From CAZFDT01 sp964518335 (GTDB taxonomy: Bacteria; Planctomycetota; Phycisphaerae; Phycisphaerales; Phycisphaeraceae): a stretch of DNA of 64,000 nucleotides. Location: positions 1-64,000 of the forward strand of contig CAZFDT010000021.1 of NCBI GenBank assembly GCA_964518335.1. Reading direction: 5' to 3'. Both the position numbers and the translations under genes were made by a program. Shown one piece after another: positions 35,623 to 44,600 of this stretch (the first letter of the stretch is position 1; each line of letters opens with the position of its first letter). The notes under the pieces are model-generated. The model ran no database searches. It was not told the origin of the DNA and was given only the letters and a program-made list of their open reading frames with translations.

Positions 35623-36981
35623 ATGTCGGTTGCGTCTGTGAAGCTGGATGAGAAGATCGCTCCCATTTATCACGAAGTGCTGCAGCGGAACCCCGGCGAG
35701 GTCGAGTTCCACCAGGCCGTGTGCGAGGTGCTGGGCGCCTTGGGCCCGGTGCTGGTGAAGTACCCCGAGTTCGCCGAGCGCAAGATCATTCAGCGCATCT
35801 GCGAGCCGGAGCGGCAGATCATTTTTCGCGTGCCCTGGGAGGACGACTCGGGCGAGGTGCAGATCAACCGCGGGTTCCGCGTCGAGTTCAACTCGGCGCT
35901 GGGGCCGTACAAGGGCGGGCTGCGCTTCCACCCGTCGGTGTACCTGGGGATCATCAAATTCCTGGGCTTCGAGCAGATTTTCAAGAACGCGCTGACGGGC
36001 ATGCCCATCGGCGGCGCCAAGGGCGGCAGCGACTTCGACCCCAAGGGTAAAAGCGACAGCGAGATCATGCGGTTCTGCCAGAGCTTCATGATCGAGCTGT
36101 ACCGCCACCTGGGCGAGTACACCGACGTGCCCGCCGGCGACATCGGCGTGGGCGGACGCGAGATCGGGTACATGTTCGGCATGTACAAACGCATCACCAA
36201 CCGCTACGAGTCGGGCGTGCTCACCGGCAAAGGCCTGGACTGGGGCGGCTCGCTCGTCCGCAAGGAAGCCACCGGCTACGGCGCCACCTTCTTCGCCCAG
36301 GAAATGCTCAAGGCCCGCGGCGACAGCCTCGAAGGCAAAACCTGCCTCGTCTCCGGCTCCGGCAACGTCGCCATCTACACCATCGAAAAAATCCATCAGC
36401 TCGGCGGCAAAGTCGTCGCCTGCTCCGACTCCAACGGCGTCATCTTCCACGACAAAGGCATCGACCTGGACCTGCTCAAGCAGCTCAAGGAGGTCGAGCG
36501 ACGCCGCATCGGCGAGTACGCCAACCATCACAAGGACGCCCACTACCGCGAGGGCGGCAACATCTGGGACATCCCCTGCCAGGTCGCCATGCCCAGCGCC
36601 ACACAGAACGAGATCAGCGGCAAAGACGCGCGGACGCTGGTGCGTCACGGCTGCCTCGCCGTCGCCGAGGGCGCCAACATGCCCACCACGCCCGAGGCCC
36701 TGGAGGTGTTCCAGCAGGCGAAGATCGCCTTCGGCCCCGGCAAGGCCGCCAACGCCGGCGGCGTCGCCACCAGCGCCTTGGAGATGCAGCAGAACGCCAG
36801 CCGCGACTCGTGGAGCTTCGACTTCACCGAGGCCAAGCTGCAGCAGATCATGATCGACATCCACAACACCTGCCACGAAACCGCCGAGGAGTTCGGCCAG
36901 CCGGGCAACTACGTGCTGGGCGCCAACGTCGCCGGGTTCATCAAGGTCGCCCGCGCCATGGTCGCCATGGGCCTGGTCTGA
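35623..36981 (+). CDS. gdhA: NADP-type glutamate dehydrogenase
   Basis: 452 residues; reductive amination of 2-oxoglutarate to glutamate. RVEFNSALGPYKGGLRFHPS, the active-site Lys in MPIGGAKGGSDFDPKG, AGDIGVGGREIGYMFG, and the dinucleotide region LVSGSGNVAIYTIEKI are typical of hexameric NADP-dependent bacterial GDH. ATG 35623 follows AGAGGTG. The ribosome-binding site AGAGG pairs with CCTCT at 35600-35604 in a tiny hairpin, which could modulate initiation. It stands alone after the UROD gene. Confidence 0.96.
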   Translation: MSVASVKLDEKIAPIYHEVLQRNPGEVEFHQAVCEVLGALGPVLVKYPEFAERKIIQRICEPERQIIFRVPWEDDSGEVQINRGFRVEFNSALGPYKGGLRFHPSVYLGIIKFLGFEQIFKNALTGMPIGGAKGGSDFDPKGKSDSEIMRFCQSFMIELYRHLGEYTDVPAGDIGVGGREIGYMFGMYKRITNRYESGVLTGKGLDWGGSLVRKEATGYGATFFAQEMLKARGDSLEGKTCLVSGSGNVAIYTIEKIHQLGGKVVACSDSNGVIFHDKGIDLDLLKQLKEVERRRIGEYANHHKDAHYREGGNIWDIPCQVAMPSATQNEISGKDARTLVRHGCLAVAEGANMPTTPEALEVFQQAKIAFGPGKAANAGGVATSALEMQQNASRDSWSFDFTEAKLQQIMIDIHNTCHETAEEFGQPGNYVLGANVAGFIKVARAMVAMGLV

Positions 36982-37002
36982 CGCTGCGGCCCACGGGCGC
37001 GA

Positions 37003-39540
37003 TCACGCGCTCGACCAGCAGATGGCGCGGCGCTGCAGGGCGTCGGCGACCAGCCGCACGTCGCGGCAGCGCACGTCGTACACGCACACGGCGTCGGCCG
37101 CGGGCGCCGGCTCGCCGGCCAGCAGCGACCGGTCCTGCGCCTGGCCCTCGAACCACGCCGCGCGCCACTGCCCCATGCCGCGCTCGGGGAACACCGCCAC
37201 GTAGAAGATCTGCGTCTCGACCAGGTCGTGGAAGAAGTGCGTGCCGAAGCTCAGGTCCGGGCTCATGCCCGCCGCCGCGCCGCTGATCTCGACCAGCACG
37301 CTGATGTGGTTGATCTCGCTGAAGCTGACGGGGACGCCCAGCGACGGGGTGCTCGTGCCCCAGCGGCCGGGTCCGATGAGCATCGTCGGGCACGAGGCCT
37401 GGTCGGGCACGGCGCGGTTGAGGCGACCGATGATGCGGGCCGTCTCGTAGCGCTGCGCTGCCGTGAGAAGCGCGTAGCGATCGGGATCGACGCGGATGAT
37501 GCGGTGGATCGGCAGATCGGCGCTGCCGCCCATGAACGTGCCGTCGCTGGTCAGCAGCACCTGCTGCGCCGCCACGTCGGCGGGCAGGGCCACGCGCTGC
37601 GACCGGCCGCGAGCCTGCAGCGGCCGGCACTGCACCAGGTTCAGCACCATGCGCCCGCCGGGCTGCATGCTCACCGTGAACTCCACGTCCACCGGGTAGT
37701 CGTAAACGCCTTCGAGCGTCTTGAGCAGACGGCGCATGCGCGCGGCGAAATCGGTCCGTTTGAGCAGGGGCTCGAATGTCAGCGTCGGGTCCTGCGGCGA
37801 CGTGGTGGTCCACTGCAGCGGCATCGGCACGTCCTCGGCGATCAGCCGCCGCAGCGGCGCCGTCACGAAGGCGTCGGCGCCAATGTCGAGCACATCCACC
37901 TCGTGCTGCGAGTACCGCCGCGCATCCTCCTGCCCGTGGTGCGGACGACGCATCGGCTCGTCCAGCGCGATCACCGCCGCGTAGTCCCCCTCGAGCCGGT
38001 CCACCGCCCGCGTGCCCAGGCCCATCACCAGCCGCAGCATCCCCGCCTGCGGGTCCATGCCGCGGCGCCACGCGAACGTGTTGCACGACACGCCCACGCC
38101 CGCCATGTCGGGAAAGTAATACGCCCCGCGATAGCGCCCGCTCACCCGCTGGATCAGCAGCGCCATCGGCTCCTCGCGCTGGTCCAGCCCGCGCTGCGCC
38201 CGGTACGCCAGGGCGTCGGCGCTCATCGAGCTGGCGAACACGCGGCGCACCGCCTCGTCCAGCCGCTGCAGCCGATGCTCGGGCGAGCCCTGGTTGACCA
38301 GGAACACGCTGTCGTACTTGCCCGCGAACGCCCCGCCGAAGCTGTCCTCGAGCAGGCTGCTCGAACGCACCAGGATCGGGTACTGGCCGAAGTACTCGAG
38401 CATCTGCCGCCATTCGCGCCGCACCGCGTCGGGGAATTCGCCCTGCAGCATGGCCTGACGCAACGGCTCGGCGGCGGCGTAGTAGCCGCCCGGCGCCTTC
38501 TGCTGCATCAGCAGGTCCCACCACCCGTTGTGAACCAGATACCAGTAGTACACGTCCGACCCGACGTAGAACGAATCGTGCGGCTCCAGCACGCTCGACC
38601 AGTCGGCGTCAGTGTCGTGCTCGAGCACCTTGCGTGCCAGCAGCATGCCCACCGCCTTGCCGCCGATGTACCCCGTGCCGATCATCCGGCTCTGGATGTC
38701 CAGCAGATCGGCGAGGCCGAAGTACCGCCGCGCCAGATCGACCATGCGATCGTCGCGGCCGATCATCACCTGGCAGATCTGGTTGACCGCCTGGGTCTGT
38801 CGCGCCGCCGAGGCGGTGAGCGCGGCCTCGGCGTCGAGGAACAGGCGATGCCAGTAGTCCAGCCGGCCCTGGCTGTGCGCCCGGCGCAATCGCTGCAGGT
38901 CGGCCCACAGCCGCGTCGCCTCGGCGCTGTCGGCGACCGGGGTCAGCTCGTCGCCTTCGACGACGTGGGGCAGAAACATCGTCGGCGAGGCGCGCTGGTC
39001 CACTTTCAGCGGGTGGACGTGGACGCGCTGCCGCGCCCGGTGCAGCGACAGCAGCACCTGCGTGGTCTGGCGGATCAGGTTGATCGTCTCATGCGAGTGG
39101 CGGCCGTGGAGCAGGCCGAAGTACGCCACCGTGTCGAGCCGGTAGAGGTTGGGACACGTGACGCGGAAGAAGTTGCCGATCGCGCGGTCGGTCGCCCAAG
39201 CCGACAGGAGATCGGACAGGCAATCGAAGACGTAGAACGCGCCGGCCCCTTCGCGCGTGATGATGCGATGCACCTCGGTGGTGAAGTGCTCGAACCCGCG
39301 GCGGGCGTCGAGCGTCTGCACCACCACGCCCCGCCCCGGGGCCACCAGCGGGCGATGCTCGGCGAAGCGCAGGTAGTGAAGCTGGCGTCCGTCACGCAGC
39401 GACGCTTCGACGAACGGCGCGGCGAAACGCGCGTAGTCCTCGATCGTCTCGACCATCCACACCACGTTGTCGCCGATCCACAGATGATCGATCACGCGAT
39501 CCAGCGACGCCCAGCCGGTGCTGACGAGAGGACGGGCCAC
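37003..39540 (-). CDS. PEP/pyruvate-binding (PPDK N-terminal) protein with an extra N-terminal domain
   Basis: 845 residues. Residues about 1-200 (STGWASLDRVIDHLWIGDNVVW, FYVFDCLSDLLSAW) look like a degenerate RecA/KaiC-like domain that lacks a Walker A. The rest carries the ATP-grasp domain of PEP synthase and PPDK: TGYIGGKAVGMLLAR, QYPILVRSSSLLEDSFGGAFAGKY, PMALLIQRVSG and VDVEFTV....LVQCRPLQ. The phosphohistidine and PEP-binding domains are missing, so it cannot be a complete PEP synthase; it may phosphorylate a separate partner or have a regulatory role. The gene converges tail to tail on gdhA. Confidence 0.8.
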   Translation of the reverse strand: MARPLVSTGWASLDRVIDHLWIGDNVVWMVETIEDYARFAAPFVEASLRDGRQLHYLRFAEHRPLVAPGRGVVVQTLDARRGFEHFTTEVHRIITREGAGAFYVFDCLSDLLSAWATDRAIGNFFRVTCPNLYRLDTVAYFGLLHGRHSHETINLIRQTTQVLLSLHRARQRVHVHPLKVDQRASPTMFLPHVVEGDELTPVADSAEATRLWADLQRLRRAHSQGRLDYWHRLFLDAEAALTASAARQTQAVNQICQVMIGRDDRMVDLARRYFGLADLLDIQSRMIGTGYIGGKAVGMLLARKVLEHDTDADWSSVLEPHDSFYVGSDVYYWYLVHNGWWDLLMQQKAPGGYYAAAEPLRQAMLQGEFPDAVRREWRQMLEYFGQYPILVRSSSLLEDSFGGAFAGKYDSVFLVNQGSPEHRLQRLDEAVRRVFASSMSADALAYRAQRGLDQREEPMALLIQRVSGRYRGAYYFPDMAGVGVSCNTFAWRRGMDPQAGMLRLVMGLGTRAVDRLEGDYAAVIALDEPMRRPHHGQEDARRYSQHEVDVLDIGADAFVTAPLRRLIAEDVPMPLQWTTTSPQDPTLTFEPLLKRTDFAARMRRLLKTLEGVYDYPVDVEFTVSMQPGGRMVLNLVQCRPLQARGRSQRVALPADVAAQQVLLTSDGTFMGGSADLPIHRIIRVDPDRYALLTAAQRYETARIIGRLNRAVPDQASCPTMLIGPGRWGTSTPSLGVPVSFSEINHISVLVEISGAAAGMSPDLSFGTHFFHDLVETQIFYVAVFPERGMGQWRAAWFEGQAQDRSLLAGEPAPAADAVCVYDVRCRDVRLVADALQRRAICWSSA

Positions 39541-39592
39541 GGGTGAGGTCCCATGCGAGGTAGCAGTGACGCGGGAACTGTATCAGCTCTCG

Positions 39593-39997
39593 TCAGCATC
39601 CGCGGCGACGCCGGCGCGGTGGGAAGAGGATGAACGCCCCCAACACCGCCAGGCCGAACACGGTATAGACGATCACGAATGTGCGCGGCTCCCAGTCGAA
39701 CCAGATGAGTTTGCCCAGCCAGTGGGCGACGAACGAACCTTCGTAAGTCGTCTGCCCCGCCGCGCGGCGCAGGTCCTGTTCCCACGTCGTGAGCGGGCAG
39801 ATCTCACCGCACCAGGCCTGCACCACGACAAACACGATCGTCCCCAGGTGCGCCGCCCTGAACCACGCGTTGCGCACCCAGGACCACTGCAGCACACCGC
39901 CCAGAATCGTCACCAGCAATCCGAGAATCACAAACCACACGATCGCCACGTGAACGATCAGGATCGCGTTGGCGAGAATGGCGTAGAGGATCCTCAT
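39593..39997 (-). CDS. DUF2784 membrane protein
   Basis: 134 residues with three or four hydrophobic helices: LYAILANAILIVHVAIVWFV, LGLLVTILGGVLQW, HLGTIVFVVVQAW and TFVIVYTVFGLAVLG. The conserved CPLTTWEQDLRRAAGQ, with Cys and the acidic helix, is the mark of DUF2784. Function is unknown. The start at 39997 has GAGGG upstream. It begins 4 bases after the PemK-like gene ends, so it could be read from the same transcript. Confidence 0.85.
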   Translation of the reverse strand: MRILYAILANAILIVHVAIVWFVILGLLVTILGGVLQWSWVRNAWFRAAHLGTIVFVVVQAWCGEICPLTTWEQDLRRAAGQTTYEGSFVAHWLGKLIWFDWEPRTFVIVYTVFGLAVLGAFILFPPRRRRRGC

Positions 39998-40001
39998 ACC
40001 C

Positions 40002-40367
40002 TCAACCATTGCTGGTGCGACTGATCCGTTGCAGGATAGCGGCAAGCACGCGCGGCGGGACTTGGCCTGCGACTCGCTCGATCTGGTCGTGGGCAATGAG
40101 CGTCTGCCAACTGCAGACCGCCGCGCTGCGTCGTCGAAGCCTCGTGACGACGTTTCCGGTGGGATGCCAGGGAAGAGGTATCACGTCGTCGGTCGGAACG
40201 TTGTTGAATGTCGTGGTGATCGCCACAGCCACAATAGGTGCATCGGGCTTGATCTCGTGGGTCTGCGTCACGATCACGACAGGTCGAACCTTCGCAGTCC
40301 CCCGTGCTGGACTGACCAGCGCCCAGACGATGCAGCCTTGCTCGAGTTGATCTGTCCCGGAGGTCAC
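40002..40367 (-). CDS. PemK/MazF-like toxin
   Basis: 121 residues. GCIVWALVSPARGTAKVRPVVIVT is the N-terminal beta-barrel block of PemK/MazF endoribonucleases (GxIVW....G.KVRP.vVv), followed by VAVAITT, IPLPWHP, and SAAVCSWQTLIAHDQI where the usual catalytic Thr/Ser region falls. It would cleave mRNA if active. Its GTG start overlaps the stop of the upstream DUF2283 gene by 3 bases, so the two are translationally coupled, as in toxin-antitoxin operons. Confidence 0.75.
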   Translation of the reverse strand: MTSGTDQLEQGCIVWALVSPARGTAKVRPVVIVTQTHEIKPDAPIVAVAITTTFNNVPTDDVIPLPWHPTGNVVTRLRRRSAAVCSWQTLIAHDQIERVAGQVPPRVLAAILQRISRTSNG

Positions 40368-40726
40368 GACTGGGGCTTGTCCTCCGGCTGGAATGGGTCG
40401 TCCGTTTCCTCGAACCAGGACTCGGGCGGCGGATGCTTGGCAGCCAACTCAATCAGCTTGCTGTTGGGCAGGCTGGCAGCCCGGACCCGCTCCTGCCAGG
40501 TCGGATCGTCGTCGTCCACGACGTTGTCTTTCGTTGGAACCGACGCCATGTCAACTCGATCCATCTTCACGGTCTGGCTGGCCCGGACGATGTCGATGCC
40601 GGCCACGTGGCCCTCGTCATCAAAGCCCAACGCGATGCCTTCGGCGACCTCCTGCGAGCGGACCGAAGGACGCTCGGACAGGTCGATATACAGCGAATCG
40701 GTGTCGGCTCGGTAATTCAGTTTCAT
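40364..40726 (-). CDS. DUF2283 protein, putative antitoxin
   Basis: 120 residues. The N-terminal half (MKLNYRADTDSLYIDLSERP, VRSQEVAEGIALGFDDEGHV, GIDIVRAS) is a DUF2283 fold. The C-terminal half is acidic and Pro-rich (IELAAKHPPPESWFEETDD) and resembles the disordered tails that wrap PemK-type toxins. Gene order (antitoxin first, overlapping the toxin) fits a type II module. No DNA-binding domain other than the DUF2283 part is visible. The antitoxin role is inferred from context. Confidence 0.7.
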   Translation of the reverse strand: MKLNYRADTDSLYIDLSERPSVRSQEVAEGIALGFDDEGHVAGIDIVRASQTVKMDRVDMASVPTKDNVVDDDDPTWQERVRAASLPNSKLIELAAKHPPPESWFEETDDPFQPEDKPQS

Positions 40727-40767
40727 GCGACTCTCCACGATGCCCTGCTCAGAACATGATAGCCGCA

Positions 40768-42807
40768 TTACGCAGGGGAGAGTTCAGATGAGGCGGGCGG
40801 CACAAACGCGCGCTGGCGCTCGATCATGTCGCGGTACACGCCGCCGGCGAGGATGAGCTGCTCGTGCGTGCCGCTCTCGGCGATCGTGCCGTCCTTGAGC
40901 ACGACGATGAGGTCAGCGTGCTGCACCGTGCTGAGGCGGTGGGCGATGACGAACGTGGTGCGATCGACGAACAGGTCGTCGAGGGCGGCCTGGATGAGCT
41001 GCTCGCTTTCGGTGTCGAGGTTGCTCGTGGCCTCGTCGAGGATGAGGATGCGCGGGTCGGCGAGCAGGGCGCGGGCGATGGAGAGGCGCTGGCGTTGCCC
41101 GCCCGACAGCTTGACGCCGCGCTCGCCGATGAGCGAGTCGTACCCGTCGGGCATCTTGCCGATGAACTCGTGGGCGTTGGCGCGCTGGGCGGCGGCGACG
41201 ATCTGCTCGTCGGTGGCGTCGCGGTTGGCGTAGGCGATGTTCTGACGGATCGTGCCGTCGAAGAGGAACACGTCCTGCTCGACGATGCCCAGCAGGTCAC
41301 GATAGTCGTCGAGGCGGATGTCGCGCAGGTCGATGCCGTCGAGTCGGACGCTGCCGGTCGTGGGATCGTAGAAGCGGGCGACGAGGTTGCAGAGGGTGGT
41401 TTTGCCTGCGCCGCTGGGTCCGACGAGGGCGACGACCTGGCCCGGCTGGGCGACGAGGCTCACGTCGCGCAGCGCCGGCGTCTGCGTGGCGGGGTAGTTG
41501 AACGTGACGTTATCGAGCTCGATGCGGCCGCGCACCTGGCTCACTGCAACACGGCGCGCCTCCGGCCGGTCGGGCATCTCCCGCGCCTCGGCCAGCAGGT
41601 CGAGGATGCGGTCCAGCCCCGCCAGGTTGTTCTGCAGCCCCGCCGCCGTGTTCGCCAGCGTGGCGATCGGACCCAGCAGCCAGCCCAGATAGACGATGAA
41701 CATGACCAGCTTGCCCACCGTCATCGCCTTGTCGGCGGCGAGCGTGCCGGCGGCGACGGCAGCCTGGTCGCTGAGAATGCGGTGCCCGCCGTACCACAGC
41801 AACCCCGCCGTCGCCGTCGGAATCAGAATCTGCCACACCAGCTCGATCCCGCGGCTCCACCACCAGGTGTACAACTCCTGCCGCACCATGAGGTGGTTGT
41901 CACCGGCGAAGCGGCCTTTCTCCGTGCGCTGGCGGTTGAACCCGCGCACCACGCGGATGCCGCTGAACACCTCGGCCGTCTGCGCGTCGATGTGGCTGCG
42001 CGTGCTGCGCATGTCGCGCCACATCGGCCGAATCCGCTTGATCCACATCCGGTGCGTCACCCACACGATCGGCAGCAGGCTCATCGCCCCCGCCAGCAGC
42101 CGCCAGTCCGTCCAGGTCAGGATCGCCAGACACCCGGTGAGTTGCACGATCGCCCGCCACGGGTTGTAGAGCAGGCTGAACGTCATGTCGCCGATCGCGC
42201 CGGCGTCCTCGCGCAGAATGCTCGACGCCCCGCCGGCCCGGATCTGGTGAACGCGGTGCAACGGCAGACGGATGACGTGATCGAACACACGGCGGCGGGT
42301 GTCCACGACCAGCCGGCGAGCGACCTTGGTCATGGTCCAGCGTCCGAACAGGTCCACCAGGGCGTTGGCGAGCGTGAAGCCGACCATCGCCAGGGCGGTG
42401 CACGCCAGCAGTCCGCGCGGGCTCTGCAGCAGCGTCAGGTCCCGGGGCAGCCACGTCGGCGGCGGGCGGTCGCCCACGACGTGGTCGATGACGAGCTTGG
42501 TGCCGTAGGGCGGCGCCAGTCCCAGCCACACCGCCACCGTCAGCGACATGAGGGCCAGCAGCACCGCGGCGCGGCGACCGCGCAGAAAGCCCAGGTACGC
42601 GGCCATGAGCTTGACGAAGTTGCGCTGCTTCTCCCCGCCGGCGATGCGTCGCAGCGGGCGATACTCCGGCCCGCGCATGTGCGCCGGCACGTCCTGCACC
42701 GGCGCTTCACGCCGACCGTCCGACAGCGGCGCCACCTTCCACGATTGACGCAGGTGGCGGACGTACTCGCTGAAGCGCTTGCGACTGGAACGGGAAGGTA
42801 CGGCCAT
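40768..42807 (-). CDS. ABC exporter, fused permease and ATPase (MsbA-like)
   Basis: 679 residues. About 80 cytosolic residues precede six transmembrane helices (for example AAVLLALMSLTVAVWLGLAPP and LLACTALAMVGFTLANALV), then a complete ATPase: Walker A GPSGAGKTT, Q-loop VEQDVFLFDGTIRQNIAYAN, signature LSGGQRQRLSIARALL, Walker B ILILDEATSNLD, H-loop FVIAHRLST. It most likely works as a homodimer exporting lipids, drugs or peptides. No substrate clue is offered by its neighbours. Confidence 0.92.
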   Translation of the reverse strand: MAVPSRSSRKRFSEYVRHLRQSWKVAPLSDGRREAPVQDVPAHMRGPEYRPLRRIAGGEKQRNFVKLMAAYLGFLRGRRAAVLLALMSLTVAVWLGLAPPYGTKLVIDHVVGDRPPPTWLPRDLTLLQSPRGLLACTALAMVGFTLANALVDLFGRWTMTKVARRLVVDTRRRVFDHVIRLPLHRVHQIRAGGASSILREDAGAIGDMTFSLLYNPWRAIVQLTGCLAILTWTDWRLLAGAMSLLPIVWVTHRMWIKRIRPMWRDMRSTRSHIDAQTAEVFSGIRVVRGFNRQRTEKGRFAGDNHLMVRQELYTWWWSRGIELVWQILIPTATAGLLWYGGHRILSDQAAVAAGTLAADKAMTVGKLVMFIVYLGWLLGPIATLANTAAGLQNNLAGLDRILDLLAEAREMPDRPEARRVAVSQVRGRIELDNVTFNYPATQTPALRDVSLVAQPGQVVALVGPSGAGKTTLCNLVARFYDPTTGSVRLDGIDLRDIRLDDYRDLLGIVEQDVFLFDGTIRQNIAYANRDATDEQIVAAAQRANAHEFIGKMPDGYDSLIGERGVKLSGGQRQRLSIARALLADPRILILDEATSNLDTESEQLIQAALDDLFVDRTTFVIAHRLSTVQHADLIVVLKDGTIAESGTHEQLILAGGVYRDMIERQRAFVPPASSELSPA

Positions 42808-42839
42808 CGACAGGTCCGATCATAGCCGCAAAAAATCGT

Positions 42840-42868
42840 CTGGAACAACCGCCGTGCCGATCTATAAT
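42840..42868 (+). promoter_or_regulatory. Probable promoter with consensus TATAAT
   Basis: CTGGAA (42840-42845), a 17-base spacer and TATAAT (42863-42868), 45 bases upstream of the ATG at 42913. Confidence 0.5.
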
Positions 42869-42912
42869 GATGGAAGTTCGGCGGCTGTTCGATTCGCCCG
42901 CCCAGGACGCTC

Positions 42913-43251
42913 ATGCTCGACCACTCTTTTCAACGAGGCGACCGCGTGGTGTTCCGTGCGGAAAAGCGTGGCCAGGCGCCCGGCCCACGTGCCCGCGACG
43001 TCGAGCCCGAGCCCATGGGCGACGACTACCACTACTTCGTGGACAAGTACTGGGTCGTCGAGGCCGTGACCAGTGACGGCCGCGTCTCCGTGCGCACCCG
43101 TCGCGGCAAACGCCACCTGCTCAAGATCGCCAACCGCAACCTCCGCCCGGCAAGGTGGTGGGAGAAGCTCCTGTTCCGCCATCGCTTCCCCAACCTCGAC
43201 GCCCTGCCGGCTGACCCTGTGACCGTCGCGCCCAAACGGCTGAGCGCCTGA
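42913..43251 (+). CDS. Conserved hypothetical protein
   Basis: 112 residues, beginning MLDHSFQRGDRVVFRAEK and containing DDYHYFVDKYWVVEAVTSDGRVSVRTRRGKRH. The pattern of alternating beta strands suggests a small KOW- or SH3-like barrel. I do not recognise a family. It is followed 4 bases later by a STAS-domain gene, so the two are co-transcribed. The promoter at 42840 drives them. Confidence 0.7.
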   Translation: MLDHSFQRGDRVVFRAEKRGQAPGPRARDVEPEPMGDDYHYFVDKYWVVEAVTSDGRVSVRTRRGKRHLLKIANRNLRPARWWEKLLFRHRFPNLDALPADPVTVAPKRLSA

Positions 43252-43255
43252 TCCC

Positions 43256-43648
43256 ATGTCGGCCTCGAACCCGCCTGACGCCGCCGTGTCCGACTGCGCC
43301 GATGCGCCCCGCGTCGCCTTCGACCGCGACCCGGAGGTGACCTGTGCCCACTTTCCCCGCGGCAAGGTCGATGGCATCGCCGTGCGCGAACTCTTCGAGG
43401 CCGCCATGGCCCTCACCAGCCAGCCCCGACCCCGCCTGGTCGTGGACCTCACCGGCGTCGCCCTGGCCACCTCGGGCCTGATGGGCATCCTCACCCAACG
43501 CCACAAACGCTTCGTCCAGAACGGCGGCCGCGTGACCGTGGCCGTGCCCGACGCCCGCGTGTTGGGGGCGTTTGAAGTCGCTAAGCTCCATACCATACTA
43601 TGCTTATATCCATCTGTGGGGTTGGCGCGCACCGGGGCACTTGCGTAG
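43256..43648 (+). CDS. STAS-domain protein (anti-sigma-factor antagonist-like)
   Basis: 130 residues. Strand-helix order fits the SpoIIAA/STAS fold, with the central LVVDLTGVALATSGLMGILTQRHKRFV where DLxGVxxxxSxGl normally carries the phosphorylatable Ser (S82 region), then GGRVTVAVPDARVLGAFEVAKL. The last 20 residues (LCLYPSVGLARTGALA) are not typical and the DNA there becomes AT-richer, so the end may be altered. A partner kinase is not in the window. Confidence 0.7.
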   Translation: MSASNPPDAAVSDCADAPRVAFDRDPEVTCAHFPRGKVDGIAVRELFEAAMALTSQPRPRLVVDLTGVALATSGLMGILTQRHKRFVQNGGRVTVAVPDARVLGAFEVAKLHTILCLYPSVGLARTGALA

Positions 43649-43775
43649 CGCCACGCCTGTGGATGAAATAGAGACCGGTACGCCGCGTTTGTCCGACAAT
43701 GGCTTGGAGTGTCAATCGCGGGGGGAACGGATTGACGGTGACACCGACACGCACCTGCAGGGAGGGCTAGACGCC

Positions 43776-44600
43776 ATGCAACGCAACGACCGGGCCGGGC
43801 ACAAGATCAGCGTCAGGACGACGGGCTTCACTTTGATCGAGCTGTTGATCGTGATCTCGATCATCGCGCTGCTGATCGGCATTTTGCTGCCGTCGCTGGC
43901 GACGGCGCGCAAGACGGCGTACGCGGTGCAGTGCCAGAGCAATCTCAAGTCGCTGGTGACGGCCATGTTCGCGTATGGGGTGGACGCCAAGGATTTTCTG
44001 CCCTACACCAACTCGCAGAGCGGCGAAGACCCCTCTGCGGCGGTGCGGTGGGATGGACCGGGCTGGCTCTATAACCGCACCAAGCTGATGGCCGAGGAAG
44101 GCTGGACCGCCACCTCGCCGGTGAACGCCCAACAGGAACACGTGCAGACCGGCGCGGTGTTCGCCTATCTGCAGTCGGACAAGATTTACCACTGCCCGCT
44201 GGACCGCAAGGAAGTGGACTGGACCGATGCGGACCGCACGTCGGTGCGGCCGATGACCAGCTACGTGATGAATCGCTCGATGAACGGGTGGAACGAGACG
44301 CTCAAGCGCTGGGGCACGCCGGCGTTCCGCACGTTCGAGATGCGGCAGGACGCGGTGGCCCTGTGGGAGGCCGACGAGGACGTGAACACGCCCGGCGACT
44401 GGAACGACGGCAACAACGATCCCGAGCAGGCTGTGTCCATGCGGCACAACCAGGGCGGCTGTATCGGTATGGTCGATGGCAGCTCCAAGCAGGTCACGCG
44501 CTGGCAGTACGAGTTGATGCTCGGCAACGAGTACCAGCCCGGGCCGCTGTGGTGCAACCCGCTGACGCCCGACGGCAAGTCGCCGGCCATGTCGCCATGA
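43776..44600 (+). CDS. Pseudopilin (prepilin-type N-terminal domain)
   Basis: 274 residues. The leader MQRNDRAGHKISVRTTG precedes FTLIELLIVISIIALLIGIL with Glu at +5. The globular domain carries CQSNLKSLVTAMFAYGVD, YHCPLDRKE and VSMRHNQGGCIGMVDGSSK, as in planctomycete DUF1559-like pseudopilins. ATG 43776 follows GGAGGGC. Its stop overlaps the next gene by 4 bases (ATGA), so the pseudopilin is translationally coupled to a polytopic membrane protein. Confidence 0.9.
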   Translation: MQRNDRAGHKISVRTTGFTLIELLIVISIIALLIGILLPSLATARKTAYAVQCQSNLKSLVTAMFAYGVDAKDFLPYTNSQSGEDPSAAVRWDGPGWLYNRTKLMAEEGWTATSPVNAQQEHVQTGAVFAYLQSDKIYHCPLDRKEVDWTDADRTSVRPMTSYVMNRSMNGWNETLKRWGTPAFRTFEMRQDAVALWEADEDVNTPGDWNDGNNDPEQAVSMRHNQGGCIGMVDGSSKQVTRWQYELMLGNEYQPGPLWCNPLTPDGKSPAMSP

